A DNA stretch of 64,000 bases, from positions 90,196,001 to 90,260,000 of the forward strand of contig NC_133157.1 of NCBI RefSeq assembly GCF_040802235.1, written 5' to 3'. A program made the position numbers and the translations under genes. A model generated the notes under the pieces. That model was not told where the DNA came from, did no database searches, and saw nothing but the letters and a program-made list of their open reading frames with translations. Below are positions 34,501-45,345 of this stretch, one piece after another (position 1 is the first letter of the stretch; every line of letters starts with the position of its first letter). The DNA is from Manis javanica (lineage: Eukaryota > Chordata > Mammalia > Pholidota > Manidae).

Positions 34501-35419
34501 TGAATCTGCTGTAAAGGATCGACAAGTCCATCCTCATACCCAGACAGCCCCGCACTCTGACTGCCCGGGGAAATTCAGGTTCATGCTGTTCACTGGGAGT
34601 CAGGGCGGAGGCACCAGCAGGTGGGTGGTGACCCCCTGACACCAACTCCCCCAGGCCACAAAGTAGAGCAGTCACAGCTGAGAGGGCCTTTCCCTCTCGG
34701 CTGGAAGAGGCTTACAATGTGATTCCAGCACTTGCCTTTCACTTTTGCAGAGAATGAGGTCTGAGGACTTGGTTGCCCACAGCAGGCTGCTGTCCCAAGG
34801 CCTTTTCGAATGCACACAGCCTCTCTGTCACCTCCACCCCATGCACAGCCTGGCTCCATCATCTGCAACGGAGGCCATGAAGGCAGACCCCACCCACCCT
34901 GCCCTTTGCCCTGTTAAGTGGGCCCCCAAAACAGGGAAGAGCTCTGGGCCTCCTCTCAAAGAAATAGTGGGGAGTTGTCCAGCAGAGGGGAGGGAAAGGG
35001 GAGCGTGGTCTCCAGACCTCCTTGTCCAAGCACGGCCTGTGCGTGGTGCCAGTGGGGGTGGGGAAAGCACCAACCCTGGCCTGTCTGCTAGGCGGGCCCC
35101 TCCGTGGATGAGGTAGGGGTGCAGTGTTGATAAATGCCCAAGTGGCCAGTGGGGGAGGACAGTAGGGTCCCTGCAGTCACCCCCCCACCTGCAGAAGTGA
35201 CAAACCAGATTCATATGGGAAGCCAATTGTCATACAAACTTAACCCTGATTCCCTCATTAATTCTGCCAAAATAATTCTAATGAACAAACAAATAGGAAT
35301 AGTAGGGGCCACTGCCCTCTAAGCTCAAGGCTTCCTGTCTTTGACAAGTTGTAAAACACCAAAAAAAAAAAGACTAATTCAACAACTTCTAGGCATTTTT
35401 AGAACAGATAAAATTCCAT
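31546..35419. other. unique sequence, no gene recognised
   Basis: Nearly 4 kb without an element I can name, apart from an A11 run at about 35360. Gene-sized frames are absent; the longest are about 120-155 codons, overlap on both strands and have no domain. Confidence 0.4.
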
Positions 35420-36652
35420 TTCAGTGAAACTCATGGGATATAAAATATTTTGGAAAAATTCTAATTTTGAAATAATCACAGCTTTGAAGGTAGTTGTAAA
35501 AAGTAGAGAGACCCCATGCCTTCTTCACCCAGTTTCCCTCATTGGTTACATTTATGAAACCCTAGCCGGGTGTCAAAGCCGCAAACTGACCCTGGCCCAG
35601 AATGCGTGTGTGTGCGTGTGCGTGTGCAGGCCGATGCCGTCTATCGGCTGTGCAGATTCTGCAGCCTCCCCAGAGCCCAGCACGGGCCACTCTGCCGCCG
35701 CCAAGCCTCCCGGGAGCTGTCCTCCCGGCCACACGCCACCCTCACGCCAGACACCACGAATCTCTCCGGCTCTGTAATTCTGTCACTTCAGAGTGCTTTA
35801 TGAATGGATGACGCAGGACTGATTTTTTGCTCAGCGTAATGCCTGAGACACCCCCGCCCCCACCATATGTACCAAGAACTCGTTTCCTGCTACTGCTGAG
35901 CAGTGTTCATGATGTCGATGAACCAGTTGTTCAAACATCAGCTCTGGAGGCTGTTCCCAGGTTTTGGTTATCAAAATAAACCTGCGCTGAATATTTGGTA
36001 GGAGGTTTCTGTGTGGAGCTTTTTATTTCCTGGGGCCAATGCCCAGGGGTGGGATCACTGGGTTGTATGGTAAGTGAGTGTTTAGGTTTGAATAAGCTGC
36101 CACACTGTTTTCCAGAGTGGCTGCCCAGCCTTAGATTCACATCTGTGATGTCCGTGGGTCCCAGTTTCTCTCCATCCTTACTGGCATTTCATGTTGTCAC
36201 TAAGTTTTATTTTAGCTGTTGTAACAGGTGATATATATGTTTATATAAGATTGATAGATATAATATATTATATGTATAATCATGGGCTTGTTTGCCATCT
36301 GCCTCCTGGTCTGTGAAATGTCGGCTCATGACTTTTGCCTATTTTCTAGCTGGATTGTTTGGTTTTGTTTTTGCTGTTGATTTTTGAGAGTTGTATACGT
36401 TTTCCGTGTGCAAGTCATTTGTCTGGCGTGTGCTCTACAATCACGTAGCCCAGTCTGCAGCCTGCCTTCCATCCCACCCCCTGCCGAGCTCTCTCAGACC
36501 TGTCTTCAGTGTCCATGAGGTCCGACTTACTGCTTTTTCCTTTGATGGACTGAGCTTTGGTGCTGTGTCTATTAATCACTCCTGAGCCCCAAAGATAGTT
36601 TTTCCAAAAGTTTCATAGCTTTATATTTTACATTTGAACTTGTTACCCATAT
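35420..36652 (-). mobile_element. old L1M element, antisense, left part (host of a nested L1)
   Basis: Long antisense L1 series on the plus strand: 'ggtagttgtaaaaagtagag', 'ttcacccagtttccctcatt', 'taattctgtcacttcagagt', 'tttttgctcagcgtaatgcc', 'ggggccaatgcccaggggtg', 'cacactgttttccagagtgg', 'tctccatccttactggcatt' and 'aaagtttcatagctttatat'. It covers the end of ORF2 and part of the 3' UTR. A GC-rich stretch (35640-35760) within it is more diverged. It is interrupted at about 36653 by a second L1 and resumes at about 36894. Confidence 0.85.
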
Positions 36653-36893
36653 TTTCTTTTTTATGGAAGCAAAGTTGATATACAATATTATATTGGTTTC
36701 AGGTGTACGGCATAGTGATTCGACAATTATATACATTATAAAGTGCTTATCAGAGTAAGTGCAGTTACCATCATCAATGTACAAAGATATTACAACATTA
36801 CTGACTATATTCTCTGTGCTGTACTTCTCATCCCTGTGATTAATAAATTTTATAATTGGAAAGTGGTTCCTCTTTATCCCCTCTAACTATTTC
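36653..36893 (-). mobile_element. nested L1 3' end, antisense
   Basis: T-rich start (a reversed poly-A tail) followed by 'aaagttgatatacaatatta', 'tattggtttcaggtgtacgg', 'catagtgattcgacaattat' and 'actgactatattctctgtgc'. This is the antisense 3' UTR of a younger L1, placed inside the older L1M. Related words at the borders ('cccatatttt' on the left, 'accctatttt' on the right) may be a decayed target-site duplication. Confidence 0.8.
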
Positions 36894-37060
36894 ACCCTAT
36901 TTTGAGTTAGTATTATATAAGGTGTGAAATTTATATCAAAGTTTTTTTATTTTTTTGCATCTGCATGTCCAGTTGCTCTCGGTCCATTTTTGAAAAGGCT
37001 GGGATATAAGATATTTGTCAATTGCAAAGATTGTTGCAAATTGTCATTTTATTTATGAAT
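36894..37060 (-). mobile_element. old L1M element, antisense, right part
   Basis: Resumes the interrupted L1M text: 'attttgagttagtattatat', 'tttttttgcatctgcatgtc', 'cagttgctctcggtccattt' and 'tgaaaaggct'. The rest of the element is lost in unrecognised sequence. Confidence 0.75.
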
Positions 37061-38205
37061 ATATGTGTGAAGTTCCATTTCTCGGAGATGGGTTTTGACA
37101 GCAGAAGTCCCCTTCTGGAAGGCCTCAGGCCCCCAAATGCATACACCCATTCTGGGCCTGTGCCTCCCCATGGACAGGGCTTCCCCTGGGCCCTGGTTTG
37201 CAGGATGGGCTGGTGTCCCGTGGGGACAGCATGGCAGTGTGGTTGCATCTGCTGCTGGCCGACACCAGAGTGGTAGCTCTTTGTGTGTTTGGTGCTGCTA
37301 GTGTGCAACCAGCTGCTTCAGCTAGTGCAGGATCAGGAGCCTGCTCCTCAGGCGTGTGGGCCAGCAGCTCACCACGGCCATCGGACAGCCTGAGAGCCTC
37401 TTCACAGAACACAAGGACGTGCCAAGGGGCTTCTTCCACCTGATCTCCCTCCACAACCTAACACCTAACAGAGTACTAAGAACCCGGAGGACCTTTGCTG
37501 AGTCATTACTAATTCTTTAAATACCAAAACAAGTGGCATAAATGAATACTGCCAGACTTGAGAGAAGGAAGAGCAGGTCTTGGTGTGATCGGGCAGGAGA
37601 GGCTTCACAGCTCAGGGAGAACTAAACGGGGCTTGAAGGGAGTGAGGAGATGCGGCGGTGAGTGCCCTTCTCCTTGGGGCCCTCGCACGTCCCTGAAGCC
37701 TCTTCTGAGGCTGCCTGTGCCCACACAGTGCGTGAGCAGCTCTCAAGGGTCAGGCAGCAGGGAGCCGGAGTGTGTGAAAGGAGTTCCAGACTTGGGATGA
37801 GATCCGAGCTGGTACATCCCAGGCTCCTTCCCTGGGAAAATAAAGAGAAAATGGTGAACCTCATCGGTGTGCCGGGGAAAGTCCCCTCAGAGAGGGGCCA
37901 GCACGCAGGGAGGGGGCTGAGCTCAGGCAGGGAGGTCGTAATCATGACATTTCAAGCTTGCAGTTCCAAATTCGGAGCAGATGGAGAGTGTTAGGCTGCA
38001 TTTCTGAGCCGGATTATAAATGGCACTGCTCAGCTCCAGGGAGTCCTGGCATTTCCTGAAAATCCTGAGGCAGCCCCAGGGAGGGCCCATCCCGCATTCC
38101 TCTGCAGAGAGCTGCTGCCTGGGACAGGAGACCCGGTGGGATGGAGAAAAAACCTGGCCTGGCTTCGTGCTGTTTAGGAACTCACTTCAAGTTCAGCAAC
38201 ATGGG
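37061..38205. other. unique sequence, no gene recognised
   Basis: GC-rich, no named element. Frames on both strands at about 37125-37454 and 37622-37994 overlap and carry no domain. Confidence 0.4.
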
Positions 38206-40350
38206 TAGGTTGAACATAAAGGATGGAAAAATATGTACCCTGAGAATAGCAATGAAGAAAAGGGCATGAGTGGCCATAGTAATATCCAATAAGGTATTAG
38301 CATATTAATACCCAATATCCAATACCCAGAGCAAGAAGGACATTGCATAAAGATGAAAGGATCAATTCACCAGAAAGTCATTGCAATTCTGTGTACACTA
38401 AAAACAACAGAACCTCAAAATGCATGAAGTGAAAGCTGACAGAGAAGAAAGGAGAAACGGACTAATACACAGTTGTGGCTAGGAACTTCAACACCTGCCT
38501 CGCATCAGCTGAGAGAACCACCGGAGAGGAAGCCAGCAGGGGCACAGACACGGACAGCACAGACTGCCGACAGGGTCCGATTGGTGTGTGCAGAGCACTC
38601 CACCCAAAGCAGCAGAATGCTCATTTTTGCAAGTGCCTGTGAACGTTCACAAAGATAGATGATATCCTGGACCAAAAACAAATATTAAAAAACTTAAAAG
38701 AATTGAAATCACACAGACTGTATTGTGTGAGCAGAGTATACAGTATACAGAAATGAATTGTATTTCTACATAACAACAATGTACAGCTAGAAGTTGGTAA
38801 GTGGAGTTTTACCCTGTATATTATATCAAAAACCATGCAAAAATTTAACAAAATACATGCCAGATCTGTATGTTGAAACTGCAAGTCACTGGTGAAAGAA
38901 ATCTTAAAAAATCCTAAGGAAGTGGATACGTATACCATTGTTGACCTGTAAGTTCTTCAGTCTGATCTATAGATTCCTCACTATTCCAGTAAAATTTCTA
39001 GCAGGATTTTTCATAGAAATTAACAAGCTGATTCTAAAATTTACAAATAAATGAGGAAGAATTAGGAAGTTAAAATAATTTTGAAAAAGAACAGAGTTAG
39101 ACAACAACTCATACTCCCTGACTTCAAGGCTTCATTTATAGCTGCAGTAACTGAGGCAGAGGTATTGGTAAAAGGTAAACAAAGATAGAGTCGAGAAATA
39201 GACCCTCACATCAAAGTCAACTGTTATTTCACAAAAGCGCAAGGCAATTTAGTTAAGAAAGTAGTCTTTTCAACAGATGGCGCTGAAACAATTGAATGTC
39301 CACATGCAAAAAAATATTTAGAACCATACTTCACACAACATTAAAAAATCAGCTCAACGTGAAACACCGACCTAAGGGTAAAACTAAAACTACACTGCTT
39401 TAGAAGAACACATAGAAGAAAAATTTTGTTACCTTATGGTAGACAAAGGTTGCTTAGATAAAACACCAAAAGCATGACATACAAGGAAAATTTAATCAAT
39501 TGGATGTCATCAAAATGAAGACCTTCTGTCTTAAGAAATGAAAGGACAAACCACAGCCTGATGGAAAGATGCCACAAAACTGCAAAAGCACCCATAAAGG
39601 TGCTCCCTGTCAGCGGGCGTCAGGGAAATGCAAAATGAAGCCTCAGCGAGACTCCACTTCCATTACAATGGCTGCAATAGTTTTTAAAAGAAAAGTGACA
39701 AAATCAAAGGCTAATAAGAGTATGAATCAACTGGGACTCTCATCCATTGCCTGTGGAAATGCAAAACAGCCTGGGCACCTTGGAAAACAGTGCTGCAGTG
39801 TCTCATGAAGTCAGACATATCATTGTAAAGAACGCCACAATCTCACTCCTAAGTATTCACCCATGTGATATGACAATTTTTGTTCACATAAAAACCTGTA
39901 TTCAGATGTTTATAATAGATGGATTCATAAGCTCCTAAATCCAAAAACAACCCAAGTCCTTCAAGTGGTGAGTGGATAACCAGACTGTGGTACAAAGCTA
40001 CCTTACTCAGCAGTAATAGGGCACCAACTGCTGGTGTGATCAACGCCATGGAGAAATCTCAAATACATTTATGCCCCCTGGACAAAGCCGAACTGCAAGG
40101 CTACATACTGTATGATTCCATTTACACAGCATTCTGGAAAGGGCAAAATTACGCAGACAATACAAAGATTAGTGGTGACCAGGGGTTTGGGATAGTGAGT
40201 TGACTTCAAAGCCTGGGGAATTTGGGGGTTGATGGCACTTTCACTTGAATTTGGTGACTGTGTATTTGTCCAAAGTTGCAGAACTGTACAATCAAATGGG
40301 CGAGTTACACATGTAAATTATATTTTCATAAAAAAAGGGGAAAAGTAAAA
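38206..40350 (+). mobile_element. L1M element, sense, internally deleted
   Basis: Sense L1 text from ORF2 to the 3' end. 38340-38740 matches the endonuclease region ('gaaaggatcaattcaccag', 'gaacttcaacacctgcct', 'ttgaaatcacacagactg'). 38860 onward matches the C-terminal half ('taacaagctgattctaaaat', 'atagaccctcacatcaaag', 'gtcttttcaacagatggcgc'), followed by 'tatgattccatttacacag' and 'gtaaattatattttcataaa' at the 3' UTR end. The reverse transcriptase core between the two parts is missing. Stops and frameshifts throughout; no functional ORF. Confidence 0.9.
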
Positions 40351-40354
40351 GATA

Positions 40355-41110
40355 ACATTAACAAGAGCACCAAATAAGAATAAATCTAGCAGAATTATGC
40401 TGACTCTACACAGAGAACTACAAAACAGGAGCGGACATGAGGGAACATCCCTGGGAGCTGGTAATTTTCTACTTCATGGCCTGGGTGGTAGTGACAGGAT
40501 GTGATCATAATGTGATAGTTCACTGAGATTTTCTTTTCCTCAACAGAAACCATAATGGGGGCAATAAGCTACGTGCTGTGAGAAAATACACACCAACAAA
40601 AGTTTAGAATCCCAAGACTATAAAGAACTGAAAATAAAGCACAAACAGAGAAATGACAAAATATCTACATACAATTTTTCAAAAAAAAAGAGGAGAGAAG
40701 GTTGACCCACAAATACATAAAAATTTCATGCTTCATTAGTCATAAATGAAATGCAACTATTTAAAACCATGATGCAATACCATCACATCACTGCTAGACT
40801 GACAAAAACTAGAAAGCCGGGACACCAGGTGTGGGAGAGCAGGGCATGTGGGACTTGGGGAACTCTTGGACACGCTGCTGGTGCCCCGGGTGCCCCCTAG
40901 GAAAGCTGAATGCAGACGTGGTGGGCAGCCCAGCAATTTCACCCTATGGACACACCCCAGGAACACTCTTACACATGTGTATCAGGAGACATGTTCCTGC
41001 CATCATAGCTCTGTCAACAACCTGATACAACCCAAACGCCCACCAGTGTCACAGCGAAGAGGAACAAAGGCAGCATGCGGGATGCTTGCCTCCAAGGATG
41101 CGGCGAGCAG
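40355..41110 (+). mobile_element. second L1M fragment, sense
   Basis: Immediately downstream of the previous L1, the text returns to earlier L1 positions: 'aataagaataaatctagcag', 'gagaactacaaaac', then 'gcttcattagtcataaatga', 'tgcaataccatcacatcact', 'gcaatttcaccctatggaca' and 'acacatgtgtatcaggagac'. This is a separate or rearranged copy, heavily diverged. Confidence 0.7.
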
Positions 41111-41269
41111 CAGGGCACCGTGACCTGGAGCAGATGTTAGCCACTACTGTGGACCCCTGACCAGGACTGGGACCAGGAGAGGAGCAGGGACAGAGGGACA
41201 GACACACACATGCCGGACATGAGCAGTGACATGTAAAAGATTGTTTATTAAACTTTACAAAAAAGCACA

Positions 41270-41760
41270 GGAAGTCAGGTCACTTGAGGGTGGAGTAACC
41301 TCATGAATTATTTGGAAGTCTTAAGATTCGTCTCTTCTCCCCACTTATTTGTATATCCCTTCATTTATTTATATCACTGTTGGCCTGTGGATATTTATTT
41401 TATATTTTGAGTTATAATCCAACGCTTTATTTATTTTGTTGCTCAAAGTTCTCCAGCTTTGGCCATTGGCAGCTCTTTCCATTTGCTCCCTTACCTCTGT
41501 CATGGTGGGGGTTTTGTTCATTTGTTTTGCATTCTTCCTTACTTTCTGACACTGTAAGATACTCCAGGCTCATCCTGTGTATTCCCTGCCCCAGTTCTTG
41601 TCATCCTGGGATGTTTAATGGAGATTTGGTATTGAAAACCAAGATTCGGGCACTGGCATGCTCACTTGTGGCATTGCTTCTGGGCCCTCTCAGCTGACAG
41701 AGCAAAGATACACCTGTGCGTGCACTGACCCGCCCCCTTACTGGAAGCATCTCTCTGTGT
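41270..41760 (+). mobile_element. L1M-type fragment (old L1 noncoding part)
   Basis: Matches an L1M noncoding block I recognise: 'tgtggatatttattttatat', 'gagttataatccaacgcttt', 'ttctccagctttggccattg', 'gatactccaggctcatcctg', 'attccctgccccagttcttg' and 'gggccctctcagctgacaga'. The orientation within the element is uncertain. The sequence to about 42200 may be its continuation. Confidence 0.6.
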
Positions 41761-42289
41761 CTTCCTGTACCCATGTTAATTGTGAGCCCACACTGGTGTC
41801 TCCCACTCTCACCTTCACACCTGGGCCACCTCGCCTCCTCCCCCTGCTCATCTGCAGCTTCTCACTCCCAAAGTGGGAAAGCTGGCTCCCACTACCTTCT
41901 GTCCATGTACTTAACTGGTCAATTCCAACACACATGGACAACAAAGTCATGACTGTCAACCCACATCCCATGACACAACTTCATCCACCAGCACGTGGTG
42001 CTGTGAACAGTCCCTTTGCCTCCAGTATCACTGGCTCCACTTACTCCCAGTTATGTAGGTCATCCCCCTTTCCCCTCATCCCCTTCAGTAAGCTTGTTCA
42101 CACATTAGCAATCCAGTTGGATTGTTTTTGTCGTATTCTCAAAACCCCTTGCTGGGATTCTCCTAACCACCTAGATAATTTAAAAAACAATTTCATGCAT
42201 TAGGCTTTTTTTTCTATTTAAAAAGTTATCTTTTATTTAAGAAGTGATGAGAAAATCTTGGAGGAAGTTGACATGACAGTGTATATATT
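41761..42289. other. probable continuation of the L1M block
   Basis: A plus-strand frame of 181 codons (41658-42203) spans the junction but has no known domain. The C/T-rich text is compatible with more L1M noncoding sequence. T-rich at 42205-42310. Confidence 0.3.
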
Positions 42290-42925
42290 AACCACATTTT
42301 TCTTGCTTTTTTTTAAATTAAAGGATTATTGGTTTTTTAGTTGTGCTGTAAAGTTTGATAGGTTTTGACAAATGCATAATGTGATATATCCAACGTCACA
42401 AAATCATTCAGAATGGTCTTAACACCTTAAAAATGCCCTGTACTCACATACTCAACCCTCTCTCTTCTCTTGAACCCTTGTCAGTCACTCATCTTTTTTA
42501 AAATCATTTCCATAGTTTTGCCTTTCCCAGGTTGTCATGTATTTGGAATCACACAGCATGTGACTTTTGCAGTTTAATTCCTTTCACTTAGCAATGTGCA
42601 TTTAAGATTCATCTATATCTTTTTATAACTTAATAGCTATTTGTATCACTAATATTCCATTTTACGGGTCTGCCACCATTTGTTTATCTATTTGCCAATT
42701 GAAGGACATCTTGGTTGTTTCCAGTTCTTGGTGATGATGAATATTCACGTGCAGTTTTTATGACATAAATTCTCAAATCAGTTATGTAGACACCATGATT
42801 TCTGGATTATATTGTAAGACTATGTTTAATTGTATAAAAAACTGTTAAACTGTCTTCCATAGTAGTTGTGCTATTTTGCTTTCCCTCCAGCAGTGAATTA
42901 CATTAGCAAGTGCTGTCCTGAATGT
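42290..42925 (-). mobile_element. L1 3' region, antisense
   Basis: Antisense L1 landmarks: 'gtgctgtaaagtttgatagg', 'cataatgtgatatatccaac', 'gtatttggaatcacacagca', 'aatattccattttacgggtc', 'gaaggacatcttggttgttt' and 'taaactgtcttccatagtag'. Confidence 0.8.
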
Positions 42926-42929
42926 ACAG

Positions 42930-43385
42930 CAACAGGACATTGTGTATATTGCCAGTGGGCATGCAAAATGGTGGGGTCACTCAAAGAAAGTTTGGCTGTT
43001 TTTTAAAAATAAAGCTAAACATACACTTACTATAAGATCCAGAAATCCCACTCATAGGTATTATTTATCCAGGAAAAATGAACATGTATGTTCACACAAA
43101 AATCTGTACAGGTTTCAGAGCAGCTTCATTTATAGTACTCAAAAATAGGAAATGGCTTAAAGACTCAAGTAGTGAATGGATGAACAAATGGTGGAACATC
43201 CATCCGCCAAATGGAATACTGCTCAGCAATAAAAAGGAACCAGCAACTTGGCTGGATCTCAAAGATGTTACGTGAGTGAGAGAAGCTGCTCTTAAAGGTT
43301 ACATGTATGAATTCATCTGCTTGACAGCCTCAAAATGACAGAACCATGGGGATGGAGAACTGGTCAGTAGTTGCAAGAGTTAAGG
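42930..43385 (+). mobile_element. L1 3' region, sense
   Basis: Sense L1 text: 'gggcatgcaaaatggtgggg', 'gatccagaaatcccactcat', 'gttcacacaaaaatctgtac', 'gtgaatggatgaacaaatgg', 'atggaatactgctcagcaat' and 'ggatggagaactggtcagta'. It abuts antisense L1 on both sides. Confidence 0.85.
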
Positions 43386-43766
43386 AGTTGATAGTGTCTC
43401 TTTGATTTTTATACCTATGCTCATGAGACACATTGGTCTGCAGTTTTTCTTTCCTATAACATCTTTGTCTGATTTTGGGTAATGCTGGATAAACAGAATG
43501 AGTGAAGAGGTATCCCTTCTGCTTCTGTTTTCTAGAAGAGATTGTAGAGAATTGGTAACATTTTTTCCGTAAGTCTCTGACAGGATCCATGTGAACCCAT
43601 TTGGGCCTGGTGTCTTCTTTTTTGAAAGGTTACTGGTTATTGAGTCATTCTCTTTAGTAGATACAGGCCTATTCAGATAATTTATTTCTCCTTCTGTGAG
43701 TTTTTGGCAGTTTTTGCCTTTCAAGGAATTGGTCCATTTCATCAAAGTTATTGAATTTGTGGGCAT
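43380..43766 (-). pseudogene. L1 ORF2p reverse transcriptase remnant
   Basis: A 128-codon open piece of the ORF2 protein of a LINE-1. It holds the PGP-N/D-GF motif (about residues 53-58) and an RP-LM-I motif near its end. These belong to the N-terminal fingers region of the reverse transcriptase. The catalytic YADD-type box, endonuclease and Cys-rich end are absent. In life the parent protein nicks DNA and copies L1 RNA in the nucleus; this remnant cannot. It is the only stretch in the window with a recognisable protein domain. Confidence 0.85.
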
Positions 43767-44408
43767 AGAGTCCTGTTACTAAGTTTTAATGTTCGTGGGC
43801 TCTGTAGCGATGATCCCTCCTTCATTTCTGATATTGGTCATTTGTATCTCTTTCTTTTTCACTTGGTTGGCCTCATAAGAAGTTTACCAATTTTACTGAT
43901 CTTTTCAAAGAACAAGTTTTTGGTGTTATTGATTTTCTCTATTTTTTCCTGAGTTCAGTTTCCTTTATTTCTGCTCTACTGTTTATTGTATCTTCCTTTC
44001 TCCTTGTTTTGGACCTTGATTGCTCTTCTCTTTCTAGTTCCCCATGGTGGAAGCTTAGGTTGTTGATTTTATATTTTTCCTCTCTTCTAATGCATATATT
44101 TAGTGCCATAATATCTTCCTAAGCACTACTTTCACTGCATTCCACACATTTTGATATGTTGTATTTCCATTCCCTTTACTTCCAAATATTTTAAGATTCT
44201 CTTGAAACTTCTTTAACTCATGTGTTATTTAAAAGTATGTTTAATTTCTAAATATTAGGGATTTTCTAGCTTTCTTTCTGTTACTGATTTCTAGTTTATT
44301 TCCCTATATTCTGAGAACATATTTCTTGTGAATTTTTTTTTAATTAGTTAACATGTGTTTTAGTTTTATGACTCAGAATATGTTCTACCTTGGTGCATGT
44401 TCCATGTT
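43386..44408 (-). mobile_element. L1 ORF2 fragment (linker and reverse transcriptase start), antisense
   Basis: On the minus strand this is the ORF2 stretch from the endonuclease end through the start of the reverse transcriptase. The best frame (43380-43766) contains 'KKTPGPNGFTWILSETYGK' and 'KNCRPMCLMSIGIKI', matching the usual PGPDGF and NYRPISLM motifs of L1 RT. Stops and frameshifts separate it from the upstream part. No catalytic FADD-type motif is present, because the fragment ends before it. Dead L1M-age copy. Confidence 0.9.
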
Positions 44409-44411
44409 CCA

Positions 44412-45345
44412 GAAAACAAATTAAAAGAATGGTAGACATAACCCCTAACATATTAATAATAACTTTAATACAAGTGATCTATATACATCAATTAAAAGGT
44501 AGAGATTGACAGAATAAATTTAAAAAATACACAACCAAATTATATCTTGTTTACAAAAAACTCATTTCCAATTCAACGACATAGATAGGTTGCAATGTCA
44601 ACACACTTTTAAACATTGAAATCATAGCGTGTGTTCTCTGATCACAGCTGGAATCAAATTAGAGATGCACAACAGGCACAACACACAGGGAAATCTTTAA
44701 ATAGTTGAAAGTGAAGCAACACACTTCTAAATAATCCATGGGTCAATGAGTAAGGCCTAAAGGAAATTTAAAAAATGCTTAACTGAATGATGAATGAAAA
44801 GAAAATACAACATATCAAACTTAGGTAGAAGGCAGCTAAAAAAGTACAGAGAGGGAAATTTATAGCAATAAATGCTTATATTAGAAATGAGGAAAGAGTT
44901 AAAGTGATAACCTAAGTTCCTGTTTCAAGACCCAGCCCAAAAAGAAGAAAATAAACCCAAAGCAAGCACCAGGAGGAAATAATACCATTACTTGGAAACT
45001 GAAAATTGGAAAACAGTAAAGAAAATCAATGAAATTAAAGCTGGTTTCTTGAAAAATCAATAAAATTGATAAACCTCCAGCAAGATTAATAAAAATAAAA
45101 AAGAGAGAAAACATGAATCATCAATGTCAGGAATAAAATATATGTCGCCTCAGATTCTGCAGTCATTAAAAGAATAATAAAGGAATACTATGAACAAGTT
45201 CATGCTGACACATTTAACAACTTCAAAGAAATGAATCAGTTTCACAAAAACCACAACTACCAAAACTCAACTGAGATGGAATGGATCATCTGACTAGTCC
45301 TATAATCCTTATGAAATTGAATTTGTAATTAAAAATCTCCTGAAA
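44412..45345 (+). mobile_element. L1 ORF2 fragment (endonuclease end to reverse transcriptase start), sense
   Basis: Sense L1 ORF2 text: 'acatcaattaaaaggtagag', 'cagctggaatcaaattagag', 'aaatttatagcaataaatgc', 'gaaaatcaatgaaattaaag', 'cagcaagattaataaaaata' and 'aatactatgaacaagttca'. It covers nearly the same part of ORF2 as the antisense copy just to its left, so the two lie head to head. Frames are broken. Confidence 0.85.

Noticed and set aside
41658-42203. 181-residue plus-strand open frame as a gene
   Set aside because: It starts inside a recognised L1M block and shows no domain; more likely open by chance in C/T-rich DNA.
43330-43766. Functional reverse transcriptase gene
   Set aside because: It is a broken L1 ORF2 fragment: stops and frameshifts, no catalytic box, no endonuclease in frame.
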